Positions 28,601 through 36,478 of a DNA stretch of 64,000 bases are shown here, one piece after another; position 1 is the first letter of the stretch; each line of letters begins with the position of its first letter. The notes beneath the pieces are model-generated. The model saw only the letters and a list, made by a program, of their open reading frames with translations, was not told the origin of the DNA and ran no database searches. The stretch comes from Bacteroidota bacterium (lineage in GTDB: Bacteria > Bacteroidota > Bacteroidia > Chitinophagales > Chitinophagaceae): the NCBI GenBank assembly GCA_023424015.1, contig JAFAEM010000008.1:24065-88064 (forward strand). The letters run 5' to 3'. A program made the translations under genes and the position numbers.

Positions 28601-28819
28601 ATGCTCAACTTTACCAATTTCCTGAATAAGAATTGGGGTGCAAGGTATCGCTCAGTGGTCAACAACGGAGGCCTTTTGAGATACACCGGCATCAGCAATG
28701 GCGTTCCCCAGTTTGCCCTGAACCAGGTAAGCGGAGCCTTCCCCACCAAGACTTTCGAAACAGAGAAAGATGTGATCAGCGTATGGGGTATGCAACTCGG
28801 TCTGCGTTATATTTTCTAA
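25607..28819 (+). CDS. TonB-dependent receptor, Oar-like, with carboxypeptidase-regulatory domain
   Basis: A 1,070-residue outer-membrane receptor. The ATG at 25607 opens a signal peptide (MLKRNLFMAIIFMIAGLITH, then AQ); the frame runs further upstream but without a signal. Residues about 25-110 are a carboxypeptidase-regulatory-like domain (MSGVVKSSSGDPLVGTTVTA). The plug domain follows (YNNISIDGANFNNNFGL, SLDAIEEISVNISPYDVKQA, NAITKSGTNTYHGSVYGYYR), then a long beta-barrel ending in GLRYIF. The plug motifs are those of Oar-type receptors in Bacteroidota rather than SusC, and no SusD gene is adjacent. It probably imports a large or scarce compound with TonB energy, or has an adhesion or protein-sorting role. 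A strong terminator follows. Confidence 0.93.
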   Translation: MLKRNLFMAIIFMIAGLITHAQVTTSSMSGVVKSSSGDPLVGTTVTATHVPTGTQYRVVTRTGGLFNIPNMNPGGPYIVEATYVGFGKGTKTDIILQLGDEYRIDFDLSSSGEELREVVISAASRNRAVKSGASTNVSERQITSLPTISRSINDFTRMTPQASGTGFNGRDARYNNISIDGANFNNNFGLSSSNLPGGDAQPISLDAIEEISVNISPYDVKQANFTGAGINAITKSGTNTYHGSVYGYYRDESFNGKKVGSSKLGTLEKSAKKIYGGRIGGPIIKNKLFFFLNGEFETRSYPGLNWKATRSGVSGPNVSRTKAEDLDAVSNYVKTKYGYETGPYENLGNFASENIKALGRIDWNINDNHRLSVRYNYVKSTNDQVTNGTSAPNPRASSNRWSNNSMAYANANYGFEDLVSSWTMDLKSKFGRVNNQFLATYTNIETNRTSNSSPFPFVDIWDGDIDAGLNAYISLGYELFSWQNAVKNKVFTFTDNLSYNVGNHSLSAGVSFDHLYFGNSFLRYGTSYYRFRSVSDFLTNQAPIAYGLTYGYGGVTDPIADLTFGQLALYVQDEIKVNNKFKLLAGIRVDKALYLKDPSPNSAILEKTFQGPDLQPYKFDVGSWPKSKLLWSPRIGFNWDLEGNRNLIIRGGTGIFTGRLPFVWYTNQPTNSYALQATTEVTNAATLATMPFNPDPLAYVNNFPQNSSTLPTGASLAIVDKDFVFPQVWRTSIAFDKKLPWDLLWTVEAIYTKDINAIKQYNANMAVPDDNFSGPDSRPRFSSSAARKIDASVNEAMILTNTRKGNGISLTTQLSRNFRNGFFGQISYSYNHTMDLSSNPGSQAASAWSNINSIRTSNDLDLAISQYSIPHRLVAVASYRFEYAKNLATTISLFYEGANQARGTYRYSNDMNNDGLSNDLMYVPKDRAQAGLFIPNAAEADAFWAYVEQDKYLKKNKGNYTEIYGVLLPWQNNIDLKFLQDFSVRTGNTKHTLQFSLDMLNFTNFLNKNWGARYRSVVNNGGLLRYTGISNGVPQFALNQVSGAFPTKTFETEKDVISVWGMQLGLRYIF

Positions 28820-28841
28820 AGTGATTCCACTCTCTAATATC

Positions 28842-28871
28842 AATCCCGGCCCTGTGCCGGGATTTTTTTAT
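28842..28871 (+). terminator. Rho-independent terminator after the TonB-dependent receptor
   Basis: AATCCCGGC and GCCGGGATT pair perfectly around CCTGT, followed by a run of T. It ends the receptor transcript, and overlaps the last codons of the converging 2H phosphoesterase gene. Confidence 0.85.
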
Positions 28872-29443
28872 TCACTCGAATTTCTTTTCCACTCCCCTCT
28901 ACCAATCACATTCCATCTACCCTGGTCATGCTTAAGCAGGGAGATCTGTGATATGACGAATTTTTCATCAAGCTTCATGGTTGAAAAATGCAAACTTGCA
29001 CTTTCAAAATCCGAAGGTTTCATATCCCTGTTGGCAATCGTGATATGCGGATGAAAGGGTCTTTCATCCTTTTTTATTTCGGGAAACACGCTCGAGAAAT
29101 GTTCTTCCACTTCTGTTTTTATCAATTGTAATTCGGGACTGGTATCTACCGCTGCAAACAAAACACGTTTCCCGAAATGAGAGAAGCCATTGACATTTAC
29201 CAGTATTTCCCCAACATCGCTGGAAAAGGATTGAAGGGTGTTGATTAATTCTTCTTCCCTGGTATCGTTCAACCAGAACGGAGGCACCAGGGTGATATGT
29301 GCCGGTGATCGCAGGGCTACCACACAACCAAACTTCTCCTTCATCCAATTTTTGAAGCGAAGTATCTTTTCATCAAGAGGCGGCGGACAAACCAGCGCCA
29401 AAAAATACATATGGTGTGCGGTTTTGTGCAGGATGGTTTTCAC
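28868..29443 (-). CDS. 2H phosphoesterase, 2'-5' RNA ligase-like
   Basis: A 191-residue soluble protein with two H-x-T motifs, the mark of the 2H phosphoesterase fold: AHITLVPPFW at His49 and HPHITIANRD at His133. The paired histidines sit in one active site. Family members hydrolyse 2',3'-cyclic phosphodiesters or join RNA ends through 2'-5' bonds; the natural substrate here is unknown. A second Met at residue 12 (MYFLALVCPPP) is a possible true start. The gene converges on the TonB receptor and shares the terminator area. Confidence 0.85.
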   Translation of the reverse strand: MKTILHKTAHHMYFLALVCPPPLDEKILRFKNWMKEKFGCVVALRSPAHITLVPPFWLNDTREEELINTLQSFSSDVGEILVNVNGFSHFGKRVLFAAVDTSPELQLIKTEVEEHFSSVFPEIKKDERPFHPHITIANRDMKPSDFESASLHFSTMKLDEKFVISQISLLKHDQGRWNVIGRGEWKRNSSE

Positions 29444-29512
29444 TTTAGTGTAATAAATTTAGACTCTTGAACCCGAAATAAGACAAAGTCATATACCAAC
29501 ACCACAAGCTAC

Positions 29513-30808
29513 ATGTCTATGAAACGGAATATCCTGGTATTATTCACAGCATTGATATCAGTAAAAGGAATATCACAAATAAAAAATGATGCCTTTTTAG
29601 TCGACCTGCTTGGCAGGCAGGGTGACAGTTTGTTGCAGGCAGTACTGAGTGAGCCCGATACATTCAGGTACCAGATCATTTATACGCAGATCGACCGGGA
29701 TAAAAACAATAACCCCTCGTTTAAGAATTATTATTACAATGTTGACCCATATCGATATTTCAATCCTGCATCAGTTGTAAAAATGCCCCTGGCTTTTTTA
29801 TCACTTGAGAAACTCAATGATATCAAAAGAAAGGGTGTGAACCGCCATACCACCATCCAGTTCGACAGTGCTTATGGCAGGCAGACCAGGGCCTATACCG
29901 ACAGCACAGCCGAAAACTACCTGCCCTCCATCGACCATTATATCCGCAAAGCTTTTTTAATAAGCGATAATGACGCCTACAACAGGATGTATGAATTCGT
30001 GGGTCAGCAAACCACCAACAGGAGGCTGCACGAGATGGGTTATCCGGATATTCGTATCACCCGCAGATTTGTCCGTATGACCATGGACCAGAACCGGCAT
30101 ACCAATCCCGTTCGTTTCCTTGATAAATATGGTAAACTGATCTATAGCCAGCCGATGGAGGTGAACAAAGACTCATTCGACTTCAGCCGTATTTATAAAA
30201 TGGGAAGTGCATATATGACTGCTGATGACAGCCTGGTACACGAACCCATCGATTTTACTACTGCCAACAATATGCCGCTGGAAGACATGCAACAAATTTT
30301 GCAGTCGGTCATGTTTCCGCAATCCGTAAAACCAGCGCAGCGTTTCCGGCTGACAAATGAGGATTATAATTTCCTGTACCGGTTTTTATCACAATATCCT
30401 TCGGAAACAAATTTTCCAAAGTATGATACAAGCCAATATTATGATAGTTATGTAAAATTCTTTTTTCGCTCTCCTTCGCATACCATGCCACCGCATGTAA
30501 GAGTATTTAATAAAGTCGGCTGGGCTTATGGCTGCCTCACCGATGTTTCGTACGTGGCCGATTTTAAAAACAATATTGAATACATGCTGGCTGTCACCGT
30601 GTATGTAAACAGCGACGGCATTTTGAATGATGGTAAATACGACTACGAAGAAATTGGCTGGCCCTTTCTTTATAAAGTCGGGCAGGCCATCTACCAGCAC
30701 GAACTCAGCCGGCCACGAAAGTTTGCGCCGGACCTGTCGCGATTTAAAATGGAATACAAGCCCCGCCAGGAAGATGGCCGACCCGCCATCCGGGATGCTG
30801 ACAACTGA
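29513..30808 (+). CDS. Exported serine hydrolase, class-A beta-lactamase-like fold
   Basis: A 431-residue protein with an N-terminal signal (MKRNILVLFTALISVKGISQ; Met3 is the likelier start). The motifs of penicillin-recognising serine enzymes are all present: S-x-x-K at FNPASVVKMP (Ser87, Lys90), S-D-N at ISDNDAYNRMYEF (Ser151) and K-x-G at FNKVGWAYG in the C-terminal third. The SDN motif and spacing place it near class-A beta-lactamases, but the chain is much longer than a normal beta-lactamase (about 290), so it may be a peptidase or esterase of the periplasm rather than a resistance enzyme. It has no close partner gene. Downstream is about 250 bases without a recognisable feature. Confidence 0.82.
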   Translation: MSMKRNILVLFTALISVKGISQIKNDAFLVDLLGRQGDSLLQAVLSEPDTFRYQIIYTQIDRDKNNNPSFKNYYYNVDPYRYFNPASVVKMPLAFLSLEKLNDIKRKGVNRHTTIQFDSAYGRQTRAYTDSTAENYLPSIDHYIRKAFLISDNDAYNRMYEFVGQQTTNRRLHEMGYPDIRITRRFVRMTMDQNRHTNPVRFLDKYGKLIYSQPMEVNKDSFDFSRIYKMGSAYMTADDSLVHEPIDFTTANNMPLEDMQQILQSVMFPQSVKPAQRFRLTNEDYNFLYRFLSQYPSETNFPKYDTSQYYDSYVKFFFRSPSHTMPPHVRVFNKVGWAYGCLTDVSYVADFKNNIEYMLAVTVYVNSDGILNDGKYDYEEIGWPFLYKVGQAIYQHELSRPRKFAPDLSRFKMEYKPRQEDGRPAIRDADN

Positions 30809-31057
30809 TCGTACGATCTTCCTAGTAAATTCATTTCCATATCCATTGCCGACTTACGTAGTATAAGAACTACATGGCACCCAACCGAATTTGACAGCAA
30901 AAGAATAGGACTTCCTATTTTTCCAGGGGCTAGCGGCTTCGTACCTTTCATCTGTCAAAGGCGGAATACTAACTACCGTTTTTTGCAGAATAAATTTTGA
31001 TCCTTATCTTAAAAGTCTGAATCCAGTAAAATCCGCGACGCCATAAAAATTCAATCC
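30809..31057. other. Gap without recognised features
   Basis: No gene, RNA or repeat is recognised. A TATCTTAA-like patch near 31000 could be a weak promoter for the small gene that follows. Confidence 0.3.
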
Positions 31058-31384
31058 ATGGAAAAACCTAACCACAAAAACCGAAACAGAATGGAAAATC
31101 GGACGCTCAGTATTACGGCTACTCTTGTCGAATCAAAGCTCCTTACCAACCTGGTGGAAAAACTTGCCGTAAGAAGATACGAGACCGGCTATAGCCTCGA
31201 AGAAGTGCAACCCGGCTGGGAAGCCATCGACATTTCTTCAATCGAAGCACATGTAAGTGGTATCACAAAACTTAGTTCCGAAACAGACAGGGTCCGTATG
31301 GTTTTTAATACCTGCTTCCTTTTTACCTGCACCAAGACCAAAGACCACGAATTCAACCTTACCTGGGTCAATTCTCTTTCGTAG
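31058..31384 (+). CDS. Small hypothetical protein ending in a dispersed repeat
   Basis: I do not recognise this 108-residue protein. Codon use looks like that of neighbouring genes, and no signal peptide or membrane helix is visible. An internal Met at residue 12 (MENRTLSITATLVESKLL) may be the real start. Predicted content is mixed helix and strand, with two cysteines in NTCFLFTCTKTK. The stop codon TAG is directly joined to the first bases of a CACGGATT repeat block (TAG-CCACGGATTACAC). The true C-terminus may therefore have been changed by the repeat. It may be a real orphan gene or a remnant. Confidence 0.45.
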   Translation: MEKPNHKNRNRMENRTLSITATLVESKLLTNLVEKLAVRRYETGYSLEEVQPGWEAIDISSIEAHVSGITKLSSETDRVRMVFNTCFLFTCTKTKDHEFNLTWVNSLS

Positions 31385-31650
31385 CCACGGATTACACAGA
31401 TTTCACGGATTAATCTCCGTATGCTACGTATTTCTAATTGGCCACGAATTGCACGAATGACACGAATGGTTGCCACGGATTACACGGATTTCACGAATTA
31501 TTCTCCGTGCTGCCTGCGGCAGAGGGATTGGCCACGAATGACACGAATTGCACGAATGGGGCCACAGATTACACGGATTTCACGGATTATTCTCCGTATG
31601 CTACGTATTTCTGATTGGCCACGAATTGCACGAATGACAAGAATGATTGC
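31383..31650. repeat. CACGGAT/CACGAAT dispersed repeat block
   Basis: Alternating units GCCACGGATTACACAGATTT, TTGGCCACGAATTGCACGAA and the hairpin GCTGCCTGCGGCAG. It begins at the stop codon of the small gene before it. The block is made of about five units; ATTCTCCGTATGCTACGTATTTC occurs twice as a linker (shown here only in part). Confidence 0.85.
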
Positions 31651-31776
31651 CATGTGTAGCTCAGGCCATCCCGGATTGAATAATGTATTATCCTGGTTTA
31701 GTTAATAGCGGGAATAAAAGGTCATCTTCGAATTACAACGGGTTAAGCAAAAGATCCCAGTATACTGCGGTAGCTG

Positions 31777-31796
31777 ATTCGTGTGATTCGTGGCTA
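31777..31796. repeat. Single repeat unit overlapping a stop codon
   Basis: ATTCGTGTGATTCGTGGCTA is one unit of the same family. Its last three bases are the stop codon (TAG on the minus strand) of the amidohydrolase gene. The 125 bases between this unit and the larger block show nothing else. Confidence 0.75.
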
Positions 31797-33155
31797 CTTC
31801 TCCAGCTTCTTTAGTTCGGAATTGATTTTGGTTTTATCCATCCAGGTCTTGCCAACCATTACGCCTGCGATGTTCCGGGTGTGACTGATATCCTCCAACG
31901 GATTGCCATTTAAAAGAAGCAGGTCAGAAACGGCACCTACTTTTATAACGCCAAGATCATCTCTCTTTAAAAACCTGCCAACATTCAAAGTACCTGTTTT
32001 CAGGGCCTCGTAGGGTGTAAGACCTGCATCGACCAGGTATCTCAATTCATGATGTACGGAAAATCCCGGCACATCAAATACCTGCGGTGCATCAGAACCG
32101 AGCAATAAGCCCACCCCGTTTTTATTGCAGGCCGCGATAAGCTTCTTTCTTATGTCGATGAGTTTGCGTGTCACTTCAGCACTGTACTTTGGATTGGCCT
32201 GCAGGTTCTTCTTTGCCTTAACCCAGTTGTTAAGGGTATTGGGATCCATATATTTCATCTCGGGTTCCTTAGCCAGCTCTTCTGCATTACGGTCGGGATG
32301 AAACCAGCGTTCCGCCAGTGCCTGTGTTGGTACCACCCAGATATTACGGGCCCTGAGTGAATCCATCAATTTTTGAATACGCGATTCATCAGCCTTATCA
32401 GCAATAAAGAGTCCGAAAATACCCAGGTCCTGTTCTTTGATATTTTCGATACCGGGAACCAGGCTTTCCACGAATCCATCGAGGTGATCTATCGTTGCAT
32501 AACCAGCCTCGATCGCGCGCCATACGCCCACGTCATAAGATACGTGGCCGGCAAAAGGAATACCCAGTTCATCGGCTGTGGTAACCATCGCATCGAAGTT
32601 TTCCCTGCTTAAGCCTGGATGCAGTTTTAAAAAATCATACCCCGCTTTCTTTTGATCGCGCACCATATTTGAGGCTGCTTCCGTCGACTTTACACTGTTA
32701 CCGTTGAACGAAGGACCCGATGTAATAAACCTTGGTCCAAAAATCTCTCCGCTCTGGATCTTGCTTCTAAGTTCGATATGACGCGGATGCCCCAGCATAC
32801 CCCTGATCGTCGTAACACCTGCCAGCGTGAAAAGCTTTGCGACTTCTTTCATGGGTTCAATATCATCGATGGGCGGCACGTGCGCATGCATTTCAGCAAG
32901 ACCCGGCAGCAGGTATCTGCCCTTAGCATCGATCAGCATCGCGTCCCTGCCATACTGTACTTTCGATGAAGGTCCTATTGCCCTGATCATACCATCCTTC
33001 ACCACCACATCCTGTCCGCTCAACACTTCGTTGCGATCCATGGGGATGACATTTACATTTTTAAACACAATTTCTCCGGTGAGGTTTTCCTTCGGGGGCT
33101 GGGCATTGCAGGAAACAATCACAAGCGTCGCCAGCAACAGGCAGATAAACTTCAT
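31794..33155 (-). CDS. Amidohydrolase-family lipoprotein
   Basis: A 453-residue protein with a lipoprotein signal (MKFICLLLATLVIVSC). The metal-dependent hydrolase fold is clear: the small beta domain (VFKNVNVIPMDRNEVLSG, YLLPGLAEMHAHVPP with the H-x-H metal ligands), then FLKLHPGLS with a likely carbamylated lysine, FAGHVSYD and TIDHLDGF with two more ligand histidines, and LLLGSDAP with the metal aspartate. It is closest in layout to imidazolonepropionase/prolidase-like exported amidohydrolases that act on dipeptides or cyclic amides. It works outside the cytoplasm, anchored by lipid. The stop codon lies in a dispersed repeat unit. No operon partner is visible. Confidence 0.9.
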   Translation of the reverse strand: MKFICLLLATLVIVSCNAQPPKENLTGEIVFKNVNVIPMDRNEVLSGQDVVVKDGMIRAIGPSSKVQYGRDAMLIDAKGRYLLPGLAEMHAHVPPIDDIEPMKEVAKLFTLAGVTTIRGMLGHPRHIELRSKIQSGEIFGPRFITSGPSFNGNSVKSTEAASNMVRDQKKAGYDFLKLHPGLSRENFDAMVTTADELGIPFAGHVSYDVGVWRAIEAGYATIDHLDGFVESLVPGIENIKEQDLGIFGLFIADKADESRIQKLMDSLRARNIWVVPTQALAERWFHPDRNAEELAKEPEMKYMDPNTLNNWVKAKKNLQANPKYSAEVTRKLIDIRKKLIAACNKNGVGLLLGSDAPQVFDVPGFSVHHELRYLVDAGLTPYEALKTGTLNVGRFLKRDDLGVIKVGAVSDLLLLNGNPLEDISHTRNIAGVMVGKTWMDKTKINSELKKLEK

Positions 33156-33358
33156 AATTGAAACTTTAGGTGATGAAAAACTGGTTTACTAAATATAAAA
33201 TTAAATAATATAGCGGCCGGCAAATTTATTATCTGCGGCTGCATTGAGGGATGGTTTCAAACCGGCGTCCTTAAAAATGAATCATCCTATTCAATTATCT
33301 TCATATCCCATCATTCGTCATTTAATTTTTATCGGCAACCTTTTTGTAAACTCTACAC

Positions 33359-34327
33359 ATGCGCCCTTACCGAATCTTCGTGACATCGATCATATATTTT
33401 CTTTTTTGCCTTTCTTTCCGTACCGCAAACGCCCGGCCAGATACTATACCGGGTTTGATCAAACAGCCGGACTCGATTCATTTCCTGGTAATGGGTGACT
33501 GGGGCACCAGGGGCTCTGCTCCCCAATTAAAAGTAGCCTCCGCGATGGAAACAGCTGCCAGCCAGTTGGGAATATCCTTTGTGATCATAACAGGCGATAA
33601 CTTCTATCCTTCCGGGGTCAGCAGCGTGGATGATACGCACTGGATGGAATCCTTTGAGAACGTTTATGACCACCCATCCCTGCAGTGTAGATGGTTACCC
33701 GTTTTGGGCAATCATGACTACGATCAGGATGTGGACGCTCAGGTGAATTATACCCGGCATAGTAATCGCTGGTTTATGCCAGGTCGATATTATGACAGCA
33801 GCTTTGCGTTGGGAAACGATTCTGTCCTGCTTGTTTTCCTGGATACCGAACCGATAGAAAGAAAATTAAGAGGTTTGCCGGTAGATACAACTAAATATTC
33901 CACAGACTATGTCGATACTCAATTGAAATGGTTCGAAGCGAGGCTAAAAAACAGTTCCGCCCGCTGGAAAATCGTTACCGGTCATCACCCATTGCATACC
34001 GGAGGCAGTAGAAGGCACAATGCGAGGATTAAGAAATTACGACGATTGTTGCAACCTATTTTACATGCCAACAATGTATCTTTTTATTTTTCGGGACATG
34101 AGCATCACCTGGAATCATTAAAGCCAAAAGGCGCCACGCATTTTATAATCTCTGGTGCGGGGGTCGAAGCCAGGCATGTTGGATGGTTAAAAAGGTACAG
34201 GCGGTTTGCGGCGCGGAAACGCGGATTTGTTGCAGTTTCCATATCCCCAACTACTTCGTTGGTACAGTTTATCAGTGAAGATCAAAAAGTACTTCACCGG
34301 CAATATATCAAGCTGATTGAACCATGA
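33359..34327 (+). CDS. Secreted metallophosphoesterase, tartrate-resistant acid phosphatase type
   Basis: A 322-residue protein with a signal peptide (IFVTSIIYFLFCLSFRTANA). The five calcineurin-like metal blocks are present in order: FLVMGDWGTRG, IITGDNFYPSGV, PVLGNHDYDQD, VTGHHPLHTGG and FSGHEHHLES. The GDWG, GDNFY and HHPL arrangement is like purple (tartrate-resistant) acid phosphatases, whose two metal ions cleave phosphate monoesters. The Met at 33359 follows a long upstream gap with no strong promoter match. It is first of three or four same-strand genes: a second metallophosphoesterase begins 42 bases later, then an outer-membrane-type protein. The run looks like a phosphorus-scavenging unit. 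Confidence 0.9.
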   Translation: MRPYRIFVTSIIYFLFCLSFRTANARPDTIPGLIKQPDSIHFLVMGDWGTRGSAPQLKVASAMETAASQLGISFVIITGDNFYPSGVSSVDDTHWMESFENVYDHPSLQCRWLPVLGNHDYDQDVDAQVNYTRHSNRWFMPGRYYDSSFALGNDSVLLVFLDTEPIERKLRGLPVDTTKYSTDYVDTQLKWFEARLKNSSARWKIVTGHHPLHTGGSRRHNARIKKLRRLLQPILHANNVSFYFSGHEHHLESLKPKGATHFIISGAGVEARHVGWLKRYRRFAARKRGFVAVSISPTTSLVQFISEDQKVLHRQYIKLIEP

Positions 34328-34369
34328 CAGCAATAAATTGTTGAATGATGTGACGATAAACCAATTGTT

Positions 34370-35161
34370 ATGCGAAGTCTATTAGTTTCAGTAGCGGCGG
34401 TATTGCTATTTGCATCCTGCAAAAGATTCATGTTTCACCCCAACGAGATAAGACCGGATGTAGAAGGGCTGAATGCGACAAATATCAGCAAGATTTCAGC
34501 GCTTCCCGTTAAACAGGATTTCAACTTTATACTCCTCGGCGATCCGCAACGGTTTTACGAAGAACTAGAAGATTTCGTAACCCATGCCAATACACTCGAC
34601 TCTGTAGCTTTTGTATTGCTGGCAGGCGACCTGGTTGATTTTGGCCTGAACAAAGAATACAATTGGGTGGCCAAGGCGCTAAGCAAATTAGAACTCCCAT
34701 ATGTAGCGGTTATCGGCAACCACGATATGGTCGCTAATGGACGCAGGATCTTCAACGAAATGTTTGGCCCGGAGAACTTCACTTTTTCCTATGGCAAGAA
34801 CAAATTCATTTGCATCAATACAAACTCGAGGGAATCTGACTACGATGGTAAAGTCCCAGACATCAACTGGCTGGCGGGGGAATTAAACAACAGTGATGCT
34901 TTCGATAATATTTTTGTTGTGTCGCATGTACCACCTTTTAGCGTCGATTTCGACAACAACCTGGAGCCTGCATTCGTAGATTTATTAGCAGCGCAGCCAA
35001 AGACCAGGATCTCGCTCCACGGTCACGACCATAACTACCAGCTTACCTATCCCTACAACGGTGGTATACCCTACCTGATAGCCGCCGCCGCAAAGAGAAA
35101 AAGTTATGTAATGATCGGAGTTCAAGGAAAGCAATTTACTGTTAACGAAAAATATTACTGA
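34370..35161 (+). CDS. Metallophosphoesterase lipoprotein
   Basis: A 263-residue lipoprotein (MRSLLVSVAAVLLFASC, Cys17) with calcineurin-like motifs: FILLGDPQRFYEE in place of the usual D-x-H, LLAGDLVDFG, AVIGNHDMVANG, VVSHVPPFS and SLHGHDHNYQ. The first block has Gln where many relatives have His, so metal binding at one site may differ. It probably hydrolyses phosphodiesters at the cell surface or periplasm. Its TGA stop overlaps the ATG of the next gene by one base (TGATG), which shows translational coupling and a shared transcript. It follows the secreted acid-phosphatase-like gene by 42 bases. Confidence 0.88.
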   Translation: MRSLLVSVAAVLLFASCKRFMFHPNEIRPDVEGLNATNISKISALPVKQDFNFILLGDPQRFYEELEDFVTHANTLDSVAFVLLAGDLVDFGLNKEYNWVAKALSKLELPYVAVIGNHDMVANGRRIFNEMFGPENFTFSYGKNKFICINTNSRESDYDGKVPDINWLAGELNNSDAFDNIFVVSHVPPFSVDFDNNLEPAFVDLLAAQPKTRISLHGHDHNYQLTYPYNGGIPYLIAAAAKRKSYVMIGVQGKQFTVNEKYY

Positions 35162-35721
35162 TGAAAACATGGATAACCAGTTGCCTGCTTTTATTGCTGG
35201 TGAATGCCGCAGCCCAGCAGAAAAAAAGGCCCGGCATTACGCCTGACCACCTCAAACTGCAATATGCGGGATCGATTGGTTTTATTTCCGTAGGTGCAGG
35301 TTATGAATGGGCGAAGAAAAAAATTCATGGTGATCTGTATTACGGCTATGTGCCTGCCGGTGTGGGTGGTGTAGATATCCACTCGGTGACAGGGAAATTT
35401 ACCTGGATACCGTTTTCGAAAACACTGGACAATGATGTTCAACTCGACCTGCTTACTACTGGCATGCTATTAAATTATGCATTCGGCAGGCGCTACCACC
35501 TGTTTTCGCGTACGAAGTACTCATTTGTATATTATGGCTTCCCCACGGCCGCGCATATTGCATTTTTTGTGGGTGGGGGGATATCCAAAAAAAGAACAGG
35601 GCTGTATTATGAACTGGGGATCACCGACCGCGATCTTGCGAGCTATGCTACCAATACCCGGAATATCGGCTTTTTCGAGATCGTTAATATCGGTATCGGC
35701 GCACGCTACCGTCTTCGTTAA
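35161..35721 (+). CDS. Small outer-membrane beta-barrel-like protein
   Basis: A 186-residue protein with a signal peptide (WITSCLLLLLVNAAAQ). No named family is recognised. The mature part alternates hydrophobic and polar residues in about eight strands rich in Gly and Tyr (QYAGSIGFISVGAGYEWAKK, DLYYGYVPAGVGG, IAFFVGGGISKK, NIGIGARYRLR), and the chain ends in an aromatic-basic pattern, which fits a small outer-membrane barrel. Its start overlaps the stop of the metallophosphoesterase before it, so both proteins are made from the same transcript. It may hold or serve that enzyme at the outer membrane. Confidence 0.7.
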   Translation: MKTWITSCLLLLLVNAAAQQKKRPGITPDHLKLQYAGSIGFISVGAGYEWAKKKIHGDLYYGYVPAGVGGVDIHSVTGKFTWIPFSKTLDNDVQLDLLTTGMLLNYAFGRRYHLFSRTKYSFVYYGFPTAAHIAFFVGGGISKKRTGLYYELGITDRDLASYATNTRNIGFFEIVNIGIGARYRLR

Positions 35722-35726
35722 AAACG

Positions 35727-35734
35727 TATCTTTA
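35727..35734 (+). promoter_or_regulatory. -7-like element before the DUF4342 gene
   Basis: TATCTTTA, one base off TAnnTTTG, ends 14 bases before the ATG at 35749. Confidence 0.4.
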
Positions 35735-35748
35735 GATAAAAGCCGCAT

Positions 35749-36009
35749 ATGTCTAATTCCTTTAAAGAAAGCTTTACGCTCAAAGGCGAACAGTTGCTGA
35801 ACAAGATCAAAGAACTGATCGCTGAAGGCAATGTCAGGAAAATTACCATCAATGATAAATATGGTAAAGAGATCATGTCTTTTCCACTGACCATTGGCGT
35901 GGTTGGTGCGGTGCTCGCCCCGGTCCTGGCTGCTGTCGGCGCACTCGCTGCCCTGATCGGTGAGTGTACGTTATCTGTGGAAAGAGAGGGAACTGGGACG
36001 AATCAATAG
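35749..36009 (+). CDS. DUF4342 domain protein
   Basis: An 86-residue protein matching DUF4342. The N-terminal helix (FTLKGEQLLNKIKELIAEGN) is followed by a short beta hairpin (VRKITINDKYGKEIMSFPLT) and a hydrophobic helix (IGVVGAVLAPVLAAVGALAA). The last part looks membrane-associated. Function is not known for the family. It follows the outer-membrane protein gene by 27 bases, but its own promoter-like element suggests separate control. It marks the last core gene before the AT-rich accessory island. Confidence 0.8.
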   Translation: MSNSFKESFTLKGEQLLNKIKELIAEGNVRKITINDKYGKEIMSFPLTIGVVGAVLAPVLAAVGALAALIGECTLSVEREGTGTNQ

Positions 36010-36041
36010 AAAATAGTGTCGGGCTAGTTGTTGTTTGATTC

Positions 36042-36161
36042 ATTTACGCAATTCCCCTGCTTCCGCGCTATTTTTCATATATTATTGAAGAATTTTGAGT
36101 GATACAAAATGTTTTACTATTTTTCGAAGCGTATAATAGCGTAAATACACCTGTTGTATGT
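36042..36161. repeat. Left edge of island: short inverted repeat plus CCTGTTGTATGT
   Basis: ATTTACGC at 36042-36049 pairs with GCGTAAAT at 36139-36146. Four bases on, CCTGTTGTATGT at 36150-36161 is the exact reverse complement of ACATACAACAGG at 42866-42877 on the far side of the restriction island. Together they look like an insertion border or half of a recombination site. Confidence 0.5.
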
Positions 36162-36226
36162 CACCCTATTTGGGCACAGCGTTCCTGTTTGACAAGACCT
36201 AAAACTTTGCCATGCTGCCCAACGCA

Positions 36227-36292
36227 ATTTTTAGCACATGGCAAGGCACACAAAACCCAGACACAATGCCAACCTTGCCAAGAGCTAAAAAT
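36227..36292. repeat. Imperfect palindrome A, left of the restriction island
   Basis: Two 20-base arms (36227-36246 and 36273-36292) pair except at two positions inside the segment ACAT versus TCTT. The 26-base loop starts CACACAAAACCC and ends ATGCCAA. Right after it comes GCTAACGC. A related palindrome with the same loop pattern and the same two mismatches lies at 42726-42786. An open frame through this area is not a gene. Confidence 0.7.
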
Positions 36293-36478
36293 GCTAACGC
36301 ACCACCTACTCACCCCGGCTGACGAAAATCTATCATCATTTATTCAATACTTCAGCGAAATACCTTTACTGGACTCCAAGCCCACCCGCCACCCAATAGA
36401 CATTTAGTTGCCAAATAGTTACAGTTTGCCTATAAAAGTTAAATTGCGACAGATTATCAAATAATAACCAAAACAACT

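Noticed and set aside
25607..28819. SusC of a polysaccharide-use locus
   Set aside because: No SusD-like gene or glycoside hydrolase is adjacent, and the plug motifs are of the Oar type.
29513..30808. Antibiotic-resistance beta-lactamase
   Set aside because: Motifs fit the fold, but the chain is about 140 residues longer than class-A enzymes and the sequence between motifs is unlike them. Named only as a serine hydrolase.
36099..36407. A 102-codon frame upstream of the methyltransferase gene
   Set aside because: It passes through palindrome A, is rich in Cys and Pro without pattern, and has no start signal.
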